A stretch of 64,000 bases of DNA from Duganella levis (GCF_009857605.1 NZ_WWCT01000028.1:1-64000); one strand, 5' to 3'. Numbered from the stretch's first letter, positions 1-13,181 are shown. Numbers and translations: made by a program. Notes: generated by a model not told the origin, from the sequence alone.

Positions 1-3205
<3,205 letters not shown>

Positions 3206-3331
3206 GATGAGGCAAACCATATCACAGAAAAAACCGCCGATATGCAGTTGTTGCTTTAAAGATAAATATGTTTAATACTTGTCGGGCTGATCCGCATATC
3301 GTCGGATCCCAACCTGGGACACACTGAAGAA

Positions 3332-4573
3332 ATGGCTTTCCTGACCAAGAAGAAGATCGTGCTGGCCGTGGGCCTGCTGGTAATCGGCGGTGGCGCGGCC
3401 GCGTATTTTTCCAAAAACAAGGCGCCTGTGGTGGAGCCGCCACGCTTCCGCACGGCGGCGGCCGACACCGGCAACATCACGCAGACGGTGACCGCCACCG
3501 GCACCATCAACCCGGTGGCGCTGATTAATATCGGCTCGCAGGTGTCCGGCACAGTGAGCGAGTTGAAGGCCGACTTCAACGACCACGTGACCAAGGGCCA
3601 GGTGCTGCTGAAGCTCGACCCGACCATCTTCAACGCCCAGATCCGCCAGGCCGACGCGCAACTGGCGTCGGCGCGCGCCTCGCTCAAGCTGGCGCAGGCC
3701 ACCCACCAGCGCAACCAGTCCTTGCTGGCGCAGGACTACATCTCGCCGCTGGCGCTGGACCAGTCCAAGCGCGAAGTTGATGTGGCGCAGGCGAATATCC
3801 AGCTGGCGCAGGCGCAACTGGCGCGGGTGCAGGCGGACCTGGACAACTCGGTGATCCGTTCGCCGATCGACGGCGTGATCATCAAGCGCACCATCGACCT
3901 GGGGCAGACCGTGGCGGCGTCGTTCACCACGCCGCAGCTGTTCCAGATCGCCCGCGACCTGACCAAGATGCAGATCGATACCAGCGTCTCGGAAGCGGAC
4001 GTCGGCTCGCTGAAGGAAGGGCAGCAGGCGCGCTTCGTGGTGGACGCCTATCCGGACAAGGAATTCAACGCCCGCATGCGCCAGTTCCGCCTGGCCGCCA
4101 ATGTGCTGAACAACGTGGTGACGTATAACGTGGTGCTGGACGTCGACAACAAGGACGAGCTGCTCAAGCCGGGCATGACGGCGCAGGTGCGTCTGCTGGT
4201 GGGCAACCGCCAGAACGTGCTGCGCGTGCCGACCGCCGCGCTGCGCTTCCGCCTCAGCGACGAAGAAATCGAGAAGCAGAAAAAGCTGGCCGAAGCCGCC
4301 GCCAGCAAGTCCGCCTCGGCGTCCGCGTCTGCCAGCGCGGCCGCTGTCGCCACCGAAGCGCCACAGGAAGACGACGCCTCGTTCCGCACCAAGGCCGACC
4401 TGGCGCGTACCTTCCGCATCTACACGCTGGACGCCAAGAACCAGCCGAAGGCGCAGGACGTGAATATCGGCCTGTCCAACTTCCGCTACACCGAAGTGGT
4501 GAGCGGCGATTTGAAGAAGGGCGACAAGGTCATCACCCGCGCCATCGGCAACGACAAGGAAGGTGGCATGTGA
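3332..4573 (+). CDS. MacA-like periplasmic adaptor (membrane fusion) protein
   Basis: 413-residue adaptor of a tripartite ABC efflux system. It has an N-terminal membrane anchor (about residues 8-27), then a barrel-sandwich/lipoyl half with TINPVALINIGSQVSGTV, an alpha-helical hairpin rich in Gln and Ala (about 105-170), the second lipoyl half with VIRSPIDGVIIKR, and a beta-barrel. Near residues 330-345 there is an Ala/Ser-rich low-complexity stretch (SASASASASAAA) that standard MacA lacks. The gene overlaps the next one by 4 bases (stop TGA inside GTGA), so the three genes 3332-6548 form one operon. The substrate cannot be told from sequence; macrolides, peptides and lipoproteins are all handled by the family. 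No TolC-like channel is adjacent. Confidence 0.9.
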   Translation: MAFLTKKKIVLAVGLLVIGGGAAAYFSKNKAPVVEPPRFRTAAADTGNITQTVTATGTINPVALINIGSQVSGTVSELKADFNDHVTKGQVLLKLDPTIFNAQIRQADAQLASARASLKLAQATHQRNQSLLAQDYISPLALDQSKREVDVAQANIQLAQAQLARVQADLDNSVIRSPIDGVIIKRTIDLGQTVAASFTTPQLFQIARDLTKMQIDTSVSEADVGSLKEGQQARFVVDAYPDKEFNARMRQFRLAANVLNNVVTYNVVLDVDNKDELLKPGMTAQVRLLVGNRQNVLRVPTAALRFRLSDEEIEKQKKLAEAAASKSASASASASAAAVATEAPQEDDASFRTKADLARTFRIYTLDAKNQPKAQDVNIGLSNFRYTEVVSGDLKKGDKVITRAIGNDKEGGM

Positions 4574-5319
4574 GTGGGCCGGCCAATGAACTCCTGATCG
4601 ACATCCGCCAGGTTACCAAGAGCTACTTTTCCGGCAGCGTGGAAACGCAGGTCCTGCACGGCATCGACCTGGCCGTGCCGCGCGGTGACTTCCTGGCGGT
4701 GATGGGACAGTCCGGCTCCGGCAAGTCGACGCTGATGAATATCTTCGGCTGCCTGGACCAGGCCACCGGCGGCAGCTACTTCCTCGACGGCGTCGACACG
4801 CTGACGCTGTCGCGCAACCAGCTGGCGAGCATCCGCAACCGCACCATCGGCTTCGTGTTCCAGAGCTTTAACCTGATCAAGCGCATGAGCGTGGCGGAGA
4901 ACGTGGCGCTGCCGCTGATCTACGCCGGCGTGTCGCGCTCCAGGGCGCACGCCAAGGCGCTGGTGGAGCTGGAGCGCGTGGGTCTGGCCGGCATGGCCAA
5001 GCGCACGCCGAACCAGCTGTCCGGCGGCCAGCAGCAGCGGGTGGCGATTGCGCGCGCGCTGGTGGGCGATCCGCCGCTGATCCTGGCCGATGAACCGACC
5101 GGCAACCTCGATACGCAAACCAGCGAAGAGATCATGCGCTCGTTCCAGCAACTGAACGACGAACGCGGCATCACCATCCTGCTGGTGACGCACGAGCCGG
5201 ACATCGCCGCCTACAGCAAGCGCCTGATGCGCCTCAAGGATGGCCGCGTGCTGTACGACGGCCCATCCGCCGAAGGCCTGCGCCAGATGCTGCAGAGTCA
5301 CGACAACTTAACCGTATAA
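4570..5319 (+). CDS. ABC transporter ATP-binding protein (MacB/LolD type)
   Basis: 249-residue cytoplasmic ATPase that powers the MacA/permease complex. Walker A is GQSGSGKS (residues 46-53), the signature is LSGGQQQR, and Walker B is LILADEPTG with a downstream TILLVTHEP switch histidine. It begins with GTG at 4570, overlapping the adaptor stop, which indicates translational coupling. Canonical MacB fuses this domain to the permease. Here it stands alone, as in YknY or LolD. The protein ends before the ATG of the permease at 5325, leaving a 5-base gap, so the subunits are probably made together. Confidence 0.93.
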   Translation: MSGPANELLIDIRQVTKSYFSGSVETQVLHGIDLAVPRGDFLAVMGQSGSGKSTLMNIFGCLDQATGGSYFLDGVDTLTLSRNQLASIRNRTIGFVFQSFNLIKRMSVAENVALPLIYAGVSRSRAHAKALVELERVGLAGMAKRTPNQLSGGQQQRVAIARALVGDPPLILADEPTGNLDTQTSEEIMRSFQQLNDERGITILLVTHEPDIAAYSKRLMRLKDGRVLYDGPSAEGLRQMLQSHDNLTV

Positions 5320-5324
5320 ACCAT

Positions 5325-6548
5325 ATGAACCTTTTACAGATCGTGGTAGAGGCGTTTCGCTCGATGCTGGCGAACCGTCTGCGCACGCTGTTGACCATGC
5401 TGGGCATCATCATCGGCATCACCTCGGTGGTGCTGCTGCTGGCCGTGGGCGACAGCATGAAGCGCTTTATCGCCAAGGAGCTGGAGCAGCTGGGCACCAA
5501 TATGCTGTTCATCTCTCCCGGCGGCGACCGCGCGCAACAACAGCGCATGCGCAGCGGCGCGCAGCCGGCGATGACCATTGCCGATGCGGCGGCGCTGAAC
5601 GAACTGCCATCGCTGGCCGGCGCCGCGCCGGTGCTGCAAAGCGGCTTCAATCTCTCGGTGGGCAACGAGAGCGCGTCGAAGACGGTGCACGGCGTGACGC
5701 CGGCCATGTTCAAGATCCGTGGCTGGAAGGTCGACAAGGGCAGCGCCTTCAGCGACGCCGACGTGCGCGCCGCCTCGCGCATGGTGGTCATCGGCCGCAA
5801 GATCGCCGACCAGTTCTTCTACAAGCAGGACCCGCTGGGTAAATACATCCGCATCGAGAACGTCTCGTTCCAGGTGGTGGGTGTGCTGTACGGCGAGGGC
5901 AAGCAGGTGGACGGCGGCGACTTGAGCGAGTACGTGATCGTGCCGATCACCGCGGCGTCGGCCAACCTGATCAAGACCGCCTTCCCCGGCAATGTGCACT
6001 ACGTGGTGGCGCAGGGTAAGTCCGGCGGCAATCTGCAGGATGCGATCATGGACATCGGCGAAACGCTGCGCGACCGCCACCACATCAAGATCGACCAGCC
6101 GGACGACTTCCGCATCGATAACCTGGCGTCGTTCGCCGAGACGGCGCAGAAGATCAGCGCCGGCCTGGCGGCCTTGCTTGGGCTGATCGGCGCCATCTCG
6201 CTGATCGTCGGCGGCATCGGCATCATGAACATCATGCTGGTGTCGGTGACCGAGCGCACCCGCGAGATCGGCATCCGCATGGCGATTGGCGCCAAGCCGC
6301 GCGACGTGTTGCTGCAGTTCCTGACGGAGGCGGTGGTGATCTGCCTGGTGGGCGGCATCTTCGGCATCATGCTGGCCACGCTAGCGGCAAGCGGCATTAC
6401 CGCCACCGGCAAGTTCGATGTGTTCATCACCTTGCAGGCGGTGGTGGTGGCGTGTGGCTTTTCCAGCCTGGTGGGCGTGTTCTTCGGCTTCTACCCGGCG
6501 CGCCGCGCATCCAAGCTGCTGCCGGTGGACTGCCTGCGCTACGAGTGA
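5325..6548 (+). CDS. MacB/FtsX-type ABC transporter permease
   Basis: 407-residue inner-membrane permease. It has one N-terminal helix (MLANRLRTLLTMLGIIIGIT), a large periplasmic MacB_PCD domain (about residues 45-270), and three C-terminal helices with the FtsX motif TERTREIGIRMAIGAK. This is the type VII (mechanotransmission) architecture: extracytoplasmic movement is driven by a separate ATPase, here the preceding gene. It closes the three-gene operon. Its stop TGA abuts the stop of the convergent gene in a TGATCA hexamer, with no spacer for a terminator. Confidence 0.92.
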   Translation: MNLLQIVVEAFRSMLANRLRTLLTMLGIIIGITSVVLLLAVGDSMKRFIAKELEQLGTNMLFISPGGDRAQQQRMRSGAQPAMTIADAAALNELPSLAGAAPVLQSGFNLSVGNESASKTVHGVTPAMFKIRGWKVDKGSAFSDADVRAASRMVVIGRKIADQFFYKQDPLGKYIRIENVSFQVVGVLYGEGKQVDGGDLSEYVIVPITAASANLIKTAFPGNVHYVVAQGKSGGNLQDAIMDIGETLRDRHHIKIDQPDDFRIDNLASFAETAQKISAGLAALLGLIGAISLIVGGIGIMNIMLVSVTERTREIGIRMAIGAKPRDVLLQFLTEAVVICLVGGIFGIMLATLAASGITATGKFDVFITLQAVVVACGFSSLVGVFFGFYPARRASKLLPVDCLRYE

Positions 6549-7025
6549 TCAGTAGTCGAACTTCTTGCTGGCGGTGTTGGTGCTGCTGCCGGAGGCCTTG
6601 AAGTAGATGGTGTGCTCCTCGCGTTCCTTGCGGACAGCCTCGTGGCGTTCGCGGTTCGCGCGGCGGCGCTCTTCGATGCGGGCATTGTGCTGGTCGATGC
6701 GGCGCTGGGTCTTCAGGCCTTGCTTGCTGTTATGGAGCAGGCCGAATTTCTGCCGCATGGCCGCAGCCCACAGCAGGAACACCAGCACCAGCGACAGCAG
6801 GTAGGCTGATTGCCACAGGCCGTAGTTCTGGCTGATGAAGGGGAAGATCGGCGCGGCTTTTTCCAGCCAGCCCTGGCCGAGAATGCCCAGTCCGGCCGCC
6901 AGCACGCCCAGACAGAAAGTCTTGACGATCATCCAGCGGCTGGCTTTGATCCGTGACTCCCAGAAGGATTGCGGATCGTCGGTCAGTTGGTCGAGGTAGG
7001 GGGTATGGTCGTGTTGCGTAGTCAT
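6549..7025 (-). CDS. small two-helix membrane protein of unknown function
   Basis: 158 residues. Two hydrophobic helices (about 32-52 and 70-90) are followed by a highly basic, Arg/Glu-rich helical tail (about 105-140, RIDQHNARIEERRRANRERH) likely to be cytoplasmic and coiled-coil, and a Ser/Thr-rich end. No family recognised. It is convergent with the efflux operon and its stop codon directly touches the permease stop. The ATG at 7025 starts MTTQHDHTPYLDQL; codon use matches the neighbours, so it is likely a real gene. Confidence 0.75.
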   Translation of the reverse strand: MTTQHDHTPYLDQLTDDPQSFWESRIKASRWMIVKTFCLGVLAAGLGILGQGWLEKAAPIFPFISQNYGLWQSAYLLSLVLVFLLWAAAMRQKFGLLHNSKQGLKTQRRIDQHNARIEERRRANRERHEAVRKEREEHTIYFKASGSSTNTASKKFDY

Positions 7026-7200
7026 AGCGACAATTTTTTAGGGCGCCAGTATTTGCGGTGGAGATTATCTCATATTTTCCGCATGGAAATTGTAATGGTA
7101 TTGATTCAAGTCTAGTTCCGGCATTGCGCATGCCCAAAAGAGAGTGTTGGCGATACATGTTGCACTGCATACTGGCTCTAACATTGACGGGGGCAAAGCC

Positions 7201-8436
7201 ATGCGCTGTAACGTTGCCGGAATATGCTTGATCATGATGGTTGCCGGTTCCGCTGCGGCGCAGGATAGCCCGCCGCCCGTGACCAGCAACGTGATCTATG
7301 ATGCCAATAGCGTGTCCGACCTGAGTGGCGGAGTGCGCCGGGGCAGCGCGTATCAGGGCATGCTGCGCTGGCAAACCAGCGTCGATGGCGAACGCGTGCT
7401 GGGCTGGCCGGACAGCAGTGCTTTTTTCAATGTCATGGCAACGCATCAGGCCGGACCGTCGACCCTGACCGGGGACGCGCAAGGCGTCAGCAATATGGCG
7501 GCGCCGCCGGGCGTGCGCCTGGAAGAAGCCTGGATTCAGAAAAACTTCCTCGATGGCCGGCTGTCGGTACTGGCTGGACGCTACGATTTGAACAGCGAGT
7601 TTTACCATCTCAATACCGCATCGCTGTTCTTCAACAGTTCGTTTGGCATCGGCGCCGAGTTTGCCCAGAGCGGGCAGGGCGGGCCGTCGATTTTTCCTGC
7701 CACCTCCGTCGGCACGCGTATCGCGGTCAAGCCGGCGCCCAACGTTGTCCTGCGCGCCGCCATCCTGGACGGCGTGCCGGTGGATCGCAGCGGCGGCAGT
7801 ACGGCCTTCCGTGGCGGCGATGGCTTGTTGCTGGTCTACGAAATGGCGTGGCTGAGCCGCCCGGAACCCGCCGCATCGGTACAAGATCACCACCTGCGCA
7901 TTGGCCGCAATGCCGGTCTGGCGCCGGACCAGGGCAAGCTGGCTGTCGGCGGCTGGTATTACACCGCGCAGTTTGGCGAGCTGAATGCGTTCGATGCATC
8001 CGGGCAGCCGCGCCAGCAACGCGGTTCCAGCGGCGCCTATCTGGTGGCGGAGCGCAGCTTGTACCAATCCAGCACGCAGCCGCAGAAGGTAATCTCCGGC
8101 TTTGTGCAGCTGGGGGCGGCGGATAGCCGCGTCAATCGTTTCAGCGGTTACTTCGGCGCCGGTCTCACCGCGACCGGCCTGGTACCTGGCCGCGCCAGCG
8201 ATGAACTGGGGCTGGCGGTGGCGATTGCGCGCAATGGCAGCGCTTATCTGCGCAGCCAGCAGATCGTCGGCGTGGCCAACCAGCGTGCCGAGTCGACGGT
8301 CGAACTGACGTATCTGAGCCAAGTCAGTCCGCGCTTGTCTTTGCAGCCCAGCTTGCAGTACGTGATGCATCCCAATACGGTGACTGGCGTCGGCAACGCG
8401 CTGACCTTGCAGCTGCGCGCCGAGGTGGCGTTCTAG
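7201..8436 (+). CDS. OprB-like carbohydrate-selective porin
   Basis: Outer-membrane beta-barrel, 411 residues from ATG 7201. The start was chosen because it gives a proper signal peptide (MRCNVAGICLIMMVAGSAAA, cleavage before QDSPPP) and has a purine-rich GGGGG upstream. Longer readings from 7144 lack a signal peptide at their N-terminus. OprB-type features include GVRLEEAWIQKNF, LAGRYDLNSEFY and SLFFNSSFGIG, and the chain ends with an aromatic residue (RAEVAF). Family members pass sugars across the outer membrane. It lies just upstream of the secreted propeller enzyme and could form an operon with it (37-base gap). Confidence 0.82.
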   Translation: MRCNVAGICLIMMVAGSAAAQDSPPPVTSNVIYDANSVSDLSGGVRRGSAYQGMLRWQTSVDGERVLGWPDSSAFFNVMATHQAGPSTLTGDAQGVSNMAAPPGVRLEEAWIQKNFLDGRLSVLAGRYDLNSEFYHLNTASLFFNSSFGIGAEFAQSGQGGPSIFPATSVGTRIAVKPAPNVVLRAAILDGVPVDRSGGSTAFRGGDGLLLVYEMAWLSRPEPAASVQDHHLRIGRNAGLAPDQGKLAVGGWYYTAQFGELNAFDASGQPRQQRGSSGAYLVAERSLYQSSTQPQKVISGFVQLGAADSRVNRFSGYFGAGLTATGLVPGRASDELGLAVAIARNGSAYLRSQQIVGVANQRAESTVELTYLSQVSPRLSLQPSLQYVMHPNTVTGVGNALTLQLRAEVAF

Positions 8437-8472
8437 GTGGACGCGGCGCCTGGGTTTGCGTAGCATGGGCGC

Positions 8473-9768
8473 ATGATGAAACGTTTAATCTCCCTGGTTT
8501 TGCTGGCGCTGTCCATCGGCGCCACTGTTGCTGCTCCTGCTGCGCCCGTGCTGTCGGTGGTTGGCGATGGCTGGGCTAACAATTCGGTCAACGCGGTGGT
8601 GTTCCGCAAGAATTCATTGGTGACGCAGGGCGATACGCAGTACGCGGCCTACTACGATGCGCAGCGCTATCTGGTGCTGGGCAAGCGCGCGCTGGGCACC
8701 ACGCAGTGGACCGTGCGGCGCAGCGCCTGGCAGGCCAATGCGGCCGATGCGCATAACGCCATCAGCATCATGGTGGATGGCGCCGGCTATTTGCATGTGT
8801 CGTGGGACCATCACAACAACGCGCTGCGTTACGCGCGCGGTGTGGCGCCGGGATCGCTGGAGCTGGGGCCGAAGCAGGCCATGGTGGGCGTCGATGAGGC
8901 GGAGGTGTCGTATCCCGAGTTCTATCGTCTGCCCAATGGCAACCTGCTGTTCTTCTACCGGCTGGGCGGTTCGGGGCGCGGCGATTTGATCATCAACCGC
9001 TACGACATCGCCACGCAGCGCTGGACGCGCTTGCACACCAACCTGATTACCGGCGAGGGCAAGCGCAACGCGTACTGGCAGGCTTTCCTCGATCATCGCG
9101 GCACGCTGCATGTGTCGTGGGTGTGGCGCGAGTCGCCGGATGTGGCCAGCAACCATGACATGGCGTATGCGCGTTCGCGCGATGGCGGCGTGACGTGGGA
9201 GCGCTCCGATGGCACGCCGTACACGTTGCCGATCAACGCCGCCAGCGCCGAATACGCGCTGCGCATTCCGCAGAACAGCGAGTTGATTAACCAGACTTCG
9301 ATGGCCGCCGATCAGGATGGCCATCCCTACATCGCCAGCTATTGGCGCGACGCCGGTTCCAGCGTGCCGCAGTATCACGTGATCTTCAACACCGGCACGG
9401 CGTGGCAGGCGCGGTCGCTGGATTTCCGCAAGACGCCGTTCTCGCTGGGCGGGCAGGGCACCAAGCGGATTCCCATCGCGCGGCCGCAGATCATGGTCGG
9501 CAAGGCCGGTGCGCTGCTGGTGTTTCGCGATGAGGAGCGGGGCAGCAAGGTCTCCGTGGCCAGTAGCGCCGACGTGTTGCGCGGGCCGTGGCAGGTGCAG
9601 GATCTGACCGCGTTTTCAGTCGGCGCCTGGGAGCCTAGCTACGACACGGAATTGTGGCGCCGCAACGGCACCCTCAGCCTGTTCGTGCAAAACGTCCAGC
9701 AGGTCGATGGCGAAGGCCAGGCCAGCGTGCCGCCGCAGCCAGTGCAAGTTTTGGACTGGCAGCCGTAG
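8473..9768 (+). CDS. secreted BNR_4-type beta-propeller, putative polysaccharide lyase or glycosidase
   Basis: 431 residues with a Sec signal peptide ([21 protein letters not shown]). The body shows repeated propeller blades with BNR/Asp-box-like turns ([39 protein letters not shown]). The [14 protein letters not shown] segment is typical of the BNR_4 group, which contains seven-bladed ulvan lyases (PL24/PL25) and enzymes that act on L-rhamnose-alpha-1,4-glucuronate (PL42, GH145); that is family knowledge. Histidines, Arg and Tyr suited to catalysis are present, but the exact family cannot be assigned by eye. Context (TonB receptor, GH35, glucarate dehydratase) supports a role in uronate-containing glycan breakdown. 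Start could be the second ATG at 8476. Confidence 0.8.
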   Translation: MMKRLISLVLLALSIGATVAAPAAPVLSVVGDGWANNSVNAVVFRKNSLVTQGDTQYAAYYDAQRYLVLGKRALGTTQWTVRRSAWQANAADAHNAISIMVDGAGYLHVSWDHHNNALRYARGVAPGSLELGPKQAMVGVDEAEVSYPEFYRLPNGNLLFFYRLGGSGRGDLIINRYDIATQRWTRLHTNLITGEGKRNAYWQAFLDHRGTLHVSWVWRESPDVASNHDMAYARSRDGGVTWERSDGTPYTLPINAASAEYALRIPQNSELINQTSMAADQDGHPYIASYWRDAGSSVPQYHVIFNTGTAWQARSLDFRKTPFSLGGQGTKRIPIARPQIMVGKAGALLVFRDEERGSKVSVASSADVLRGPWQVQDLTAFSVGAWEPSYDTELWRRNGTLSLFVQNVQQVDGEGQASVPPQPVQVLDWQP

Positions 9769-9916
9769 CACTTCGCCCAACATCCGCCTCGGCGTGTCTA
9801 TCTCGCCACACTATCATTTTAATCCGGTTTCCCCGCCCGCCCCTCTGTACGCGCCATGCAGACGATTGCTTCTTGGTATGAAATGGTAGCGTATAACATT
9901 TCAATTGTTATTTTTG

Positions 9917-9946
9917 TTGACAGCGACTTTTCTTAGCTTTTACACT
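9917..9946 (+). promoter_or_regulatory. sigma70 promoter of the TonB-dependent receptor gene
   Basis: TTGACA at 9917-9922 and TACACT at 9941-9946 with an 18-base spacer, in an AT-rich stretch (9890-10010) that contrasts with the GC-rich coding DNA. The predicted transcript start is about 75 bases before the ATG at 10029, leaving a leader with the strong ribosome binding site AAGGAG at 10015-10020. The rest of 9769-9890 shows no gene. Confidence 0.7.
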
Positions 9947-10028
9947 CAAATGATCGCGCAACCATTTTCACCATAGGTTGCGACGTTTATAACAATAACC
10001 ACGGTAAATTACCGAAGGAGACTGTAAA

Positions 10029-13000
10029 ATGCTATTGAAACAACAAAAAGCCCGGCATTCCGGCCGGCAGATGGCGTTCGGCCTGACCGTTATGGCAGGT
10101 TTGATTGCGCAATCATATGCCCAGGAAGTCACCCCGGCCGCCGCTCCGGCAGCCAAGGACGACGCCCCAATGACCGTGGTGCAGGTCAACGGCTACCGCA
10201 ACTCGCTGCTGTCGTCGGCCAAAGACAAGAAGGAAGCGGTCGGCTTCCAGGACTCGATCAACGCCGAAGACTTCGGTAAATTCCCGGACAAGAACATCGC
10301 CGAATCGCTGAGCCGCATTCCCGGCGTCGGCGTCTCGCGCGACATCACTGGCGAAGGCTCGACCATCCAGATTCGCGGCCTCGGCTCCAGCTTCACTAAG
10401 ATTCTGCTGAACGGCGCCCCGATCGCGGTGGCCTCGTCCGGCCCGATCGACGGCGCCAACACCAACCGCGAGGTCGACCTCGACCTGTTGCCGACCGACC
10501 TGTTCACCAAGCTGACCGTCAGCAAGAGCCCAACCGCCGAGATGATCGAAGGCGGCGCCGCCGGCGTGGTCAACCTGCGCAGCGCGCGGCCGTTCGACAA
10601 GGAAGGCCGCACCATTTCCGCCAGCGTCACCGCCACCAAGCAGCAGATCGCCGACAAGACCGGCGGCCGCGGCGCCTTCCTGGCCAGCCAGACCTTCGGC
10701 GACTGGGGCATCCTGGGCGGCGTCACGCTGTCGCGCCAGCAGATCCATACCACCGGCTGGGAAACCGTCGGCTACACCAACGCCAACCTGTCGGCCGCGC
10801 AGAATCCGGCCGCTAACCGCAACAACACCGGCGGCGGCAACTTCACCATTCCAGCCACGGTGCCAGTCGGCGCCGGCAACGGCCTGGTGACCGGCCAGGT
10901 GATCGACCAGGCCTGGCTGCTGGCGCACAATCCGGGCCTGACCATCCAGCAGATCGACAACGCGATCATGCCGCGCCTGGGCCGCACCATGGATTACTTC
11001 GGCACCAAGGACAAGGGCTCGGCGATCTTCGCCGCCGAATACCGTCCGACCGAGAACCTGCACTTCTACCTGGACACCATGTACAGCAAGCGCGACGACA
11101 AAATGACGCGCATGGACTACGACTGGTCGGTCCGTAACGGCGGCATGATCCCGCTGAACATGACGGTCGACAAGAGTGATTGCAGCGACGGCTGTACCGT
11201 CACCGGCGGCACCTTCGCCAACACCCAGAACTTCTTCGAGCACGGCTACCGCCGCGACCAGGTCAGCCTACTGGGCTTGAACCCTGGCATGGAATGGAAG
11301 ATCACGCCGAGCCTGAAACTGGACGCGCAGGTCAACTACACCCGCAGTAACTTCAGCCACGAAGCGCCGACGGTCTACCTGATCACCGCGCCGAACAGCG
11401 GCAACACGGTGACCTACAACAATAACAACGGCGGCATCCCGTCGGTGGTCGCCAGCACCGACCTGAACAATCCAAACAGCTATGTGTGGAATACTGGCCG
11501 CGTCAACATCCAGAACGAGTTCCGCAAGACCGAAACCAAGGGCTTCCATAGCGACCTGACCTGGGGCGACGACAAGTTCAACCTGAAAGGCGGCATCGCC
11601 TACGACGATATCACCCGTCGCATCAGCGCCTCCGACAACTCGGCAGCCTGGCAGGCGGCAGTGTGCGGTAACAACCCTAACGTGTTCCTGCAAGGCCCGA
11701 ACGGCGCGCCAACCTGCGACGGCGCCTCGACGCCGGGCGCCAGCGCCGCCGGCCTGTATCCAGGCTACGGCACCGGCTACACCGCCGGCGCCACCACGCC
11801 GCTGACCTACGGCGGTTCGCTGATTCCGCAAAGTGCGCTGGCCGGCTACATCGTCCCTGGTCCGTACGGCCGTCCGATCATCGACTGGACCCGCTTTGCC
11901 CAGGCGTCGAACTACCAGCAGTACTACAACAACGCACCGGCCAGCGGCGCTTCGTCAACCGGCGCCAGCTCGGGCTTCATCGGCGAGAAAACCACGGGCC
12001 TGTACTTTGAAGCCAACGGCAAGTTCGACCTGGCCGGCTTCCCGGCGCGCTACAACGGTGGTCTGCGTTATGTGCGCACCAAGCAGTCGGTCGGATCGCT
12101 GAACTCGATCACCGATCCGCGCAACGCCAGCCTGACGCTGAACGGCAGCAAGTATCCCAACATCGACCAGTGGGTCTACCAGGATACGACCTACAACAAC
12201 ACGCTGCCGTCGGGCACGCTGGCGGTCAACCTGCGCAGCGACGTGATCGCCCGCGCCGCGCTGTCGCGCAGCATGACCCGCGCCGATCCGAACGCACTGC
12301 GTCCGGGCGTGAACTTCTCGTCGGTCTCGGCGGACGTCGGCACCATCGGCAATCCAGCGCTGAAGCCTTACCTGTCGGATAACATCGACCTGGGCATCGA
12401 CTGGTACACCGGCCGCGAAGGCTATGTCAGCCTGACCGTGTTCCAGAAGAAGGTGGACGGCTTCACCATCAACCAGAACATCACGCTGCCATTCAGCGCG
12501 CTGGCCGCCTACGGCATCACCTACAACACGCTGATTCCGAACCAGCAGCAGGCGATCGATTCGCGCGGCGGTCCTAACGCGGCCACCGTGGTGATGACCC
12601 AGGCCCGCAACGCCTCCGGCGAACTGAAGATCCGTGGCCTGGAACTGGGCTGGGTGCAACCGCTCGACAAGATCCTGCCGATTCGCGGCTTCGGCATCAA
12701 TGAGACGGCCACCTTCATCACCCAGCGCGGTGATGGCGAAGGCGGCGCCGGTTTCGTGGCGCTGGGCGTACCTAACCGTACCAACAACTTCTCGGTGTAC
12801 TACGACAATCACGGCTACACGGCGCGTCTGTCGCATACCTTCTCGAAGGGCAGCCAAGTGGCCAGCGCGAACCAGAACGGCATCACCAATGCCGCGCTGT
12901 TCTCGGACAACTACAAGCAGCTGGACTTCTCGTCGAGTATCGATCTGGGCGAAGTGTTCGACAAAGAAAACTGGCCGACGCTGAGCTTCGACATCGTCAA

Positions 13001-13106
13001 CCTGAACAACGACTCGCGTCGTACGTACTTCCAGTTCAGTAACGCCAACTTTGCGCAGTACTCGCCAGGCCGCACCTACTCGCTGGGTCTGCGCGCCAAG
13101 TTTTAA
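10029..13106 (+). CDS. TonB-dependent receptor (TonB-Xanth-Caul type)
   Basis: 1025-residue outer-membrane transporter. Signal peptide through SYAQ (about residue 32), a TonB-box-like segment MTVVQVNGYR near 48, then a plug domain with FPDKNIAESLSRIPGV and IQIRGLGSSFTKILLNG, and a long 22-strand barrel ending in the outer-membrane signature YSLGLRAKF. The plug motifs are those of the subfamily used by Xanthomonas, Caulobacter and relatives for oligosaccharide import. The ligand is probably a glycan released by the propeller enzyme or the GH35 enzyme next door; that is inference. It has its own promoter and is followed by two stacked terminators. Confidence 0.95.
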   Translation: MLLKQQKARHSGRQMAFGLTVMAGLIAQSYAQEVTPAAAPAAKDDAPMTVVQVNGYRNSLLSSAKDKKEAVGFQDSINAEDFGKFPDKNIAESLSRIPGVGVSRDITGEGSTIQIRGLGSSFTKILLNGAPIAVASSGPIDGANTNREVDLDLLPTDLFTKLTVSKSPTAEMIEGGAAGVVNLRSARPFDKEGRTISASVTATKQQIADKTGGRGAFLASQTFGDWGILGGVTLSRQQIHTTGWETVGYTNANLSAAQNPAANRNNTGGGNFTIPATVPVGAGNGLVTGQVIDQAWLLAHNPGLTIQQIDNAIMPRLGRTMDYFGTKDKGSAIFAAEYRPTENLHFYLDTMYSKRDDKMTRMDYDWSVRNGGMIPLNMTVDKSDCSDGCTVTGGTFANTQNFFEHGYRRDQVSLLGLNPGMEWKITPSLKLDAQVNYTRSNFSHEAPTVYLITAPNSGNTVTYNNNNGGIPSVVASTDLNNPNSYVWNTGRVNIQNEFRKTETKGFHSDLTWGDDKFNLKGGIAYDDITRRISASDNSAAWQAAVCGNNPNVFLQGPNGAPTCDGASTPGASAAGLYPGYGTGYTAGATTPLTYGGSLIPQSALAGYIVPGPYGRPIIDWTRFAQASNYQQYYNNAPASGASSTGASSGFIGEKTTGLYFEANGKFDLAGFPARYNGGLRYVRTKQSVGSLNSITDPRNASLTLNGSKYPNIDQWVYQDTTYNNTLPSGTLAVNLRSDVIARAALSRSMTRADPNALRPGVNFSSVSADVGTIGNPALKPYLSDNIDLGIDWYTGREGYVSLTVFQKKVDGFTINQNITLPFSALAAYGITYNTLIPNQQQAIDSRGGPNAATVVMTQARNASGELKIRGLELGWVQPLDKILPIRGFGINETATFITQRGDGEGGAGFVALGVPNRTNNFSVYYDNHGYTARLSHTFSKGSQVASANQNGITNAALFSDNYKQLDFSSSIDLGEVFDKENWPTLSFDIVNLNNDSRRTYFQFSNANFAQYSPGRTYSLGLRAKF

Positions 13107-13112
13107 TCGTCT

Positions 13113-13171
13113 GGGCCCTTGGTTCTCCAGCGGGGCCCTTTTTGCCCGCCCCTTCGGGGGCGGTTTTTTTT
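13113..13171 (+). terminator. tandem rho-independent terminators after the TonB receptor gene
   Basis: First hairpin: GGGCCC (13113-13118) and GGGCCC (13133-13138) followed by TTTTT. Second and stronger hairpin: CCGCCCC (13146-13152), TTCG tetraloop, GGGGCGG (13157-13163), then eight T (13164-13171). The ribosome binding site of the GH35 gene (AAGGAA, 13172-13177) begins directly after the T tract. Confidence 0.9.
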
Positions 13172-13181
13172 AAGGAATGTC

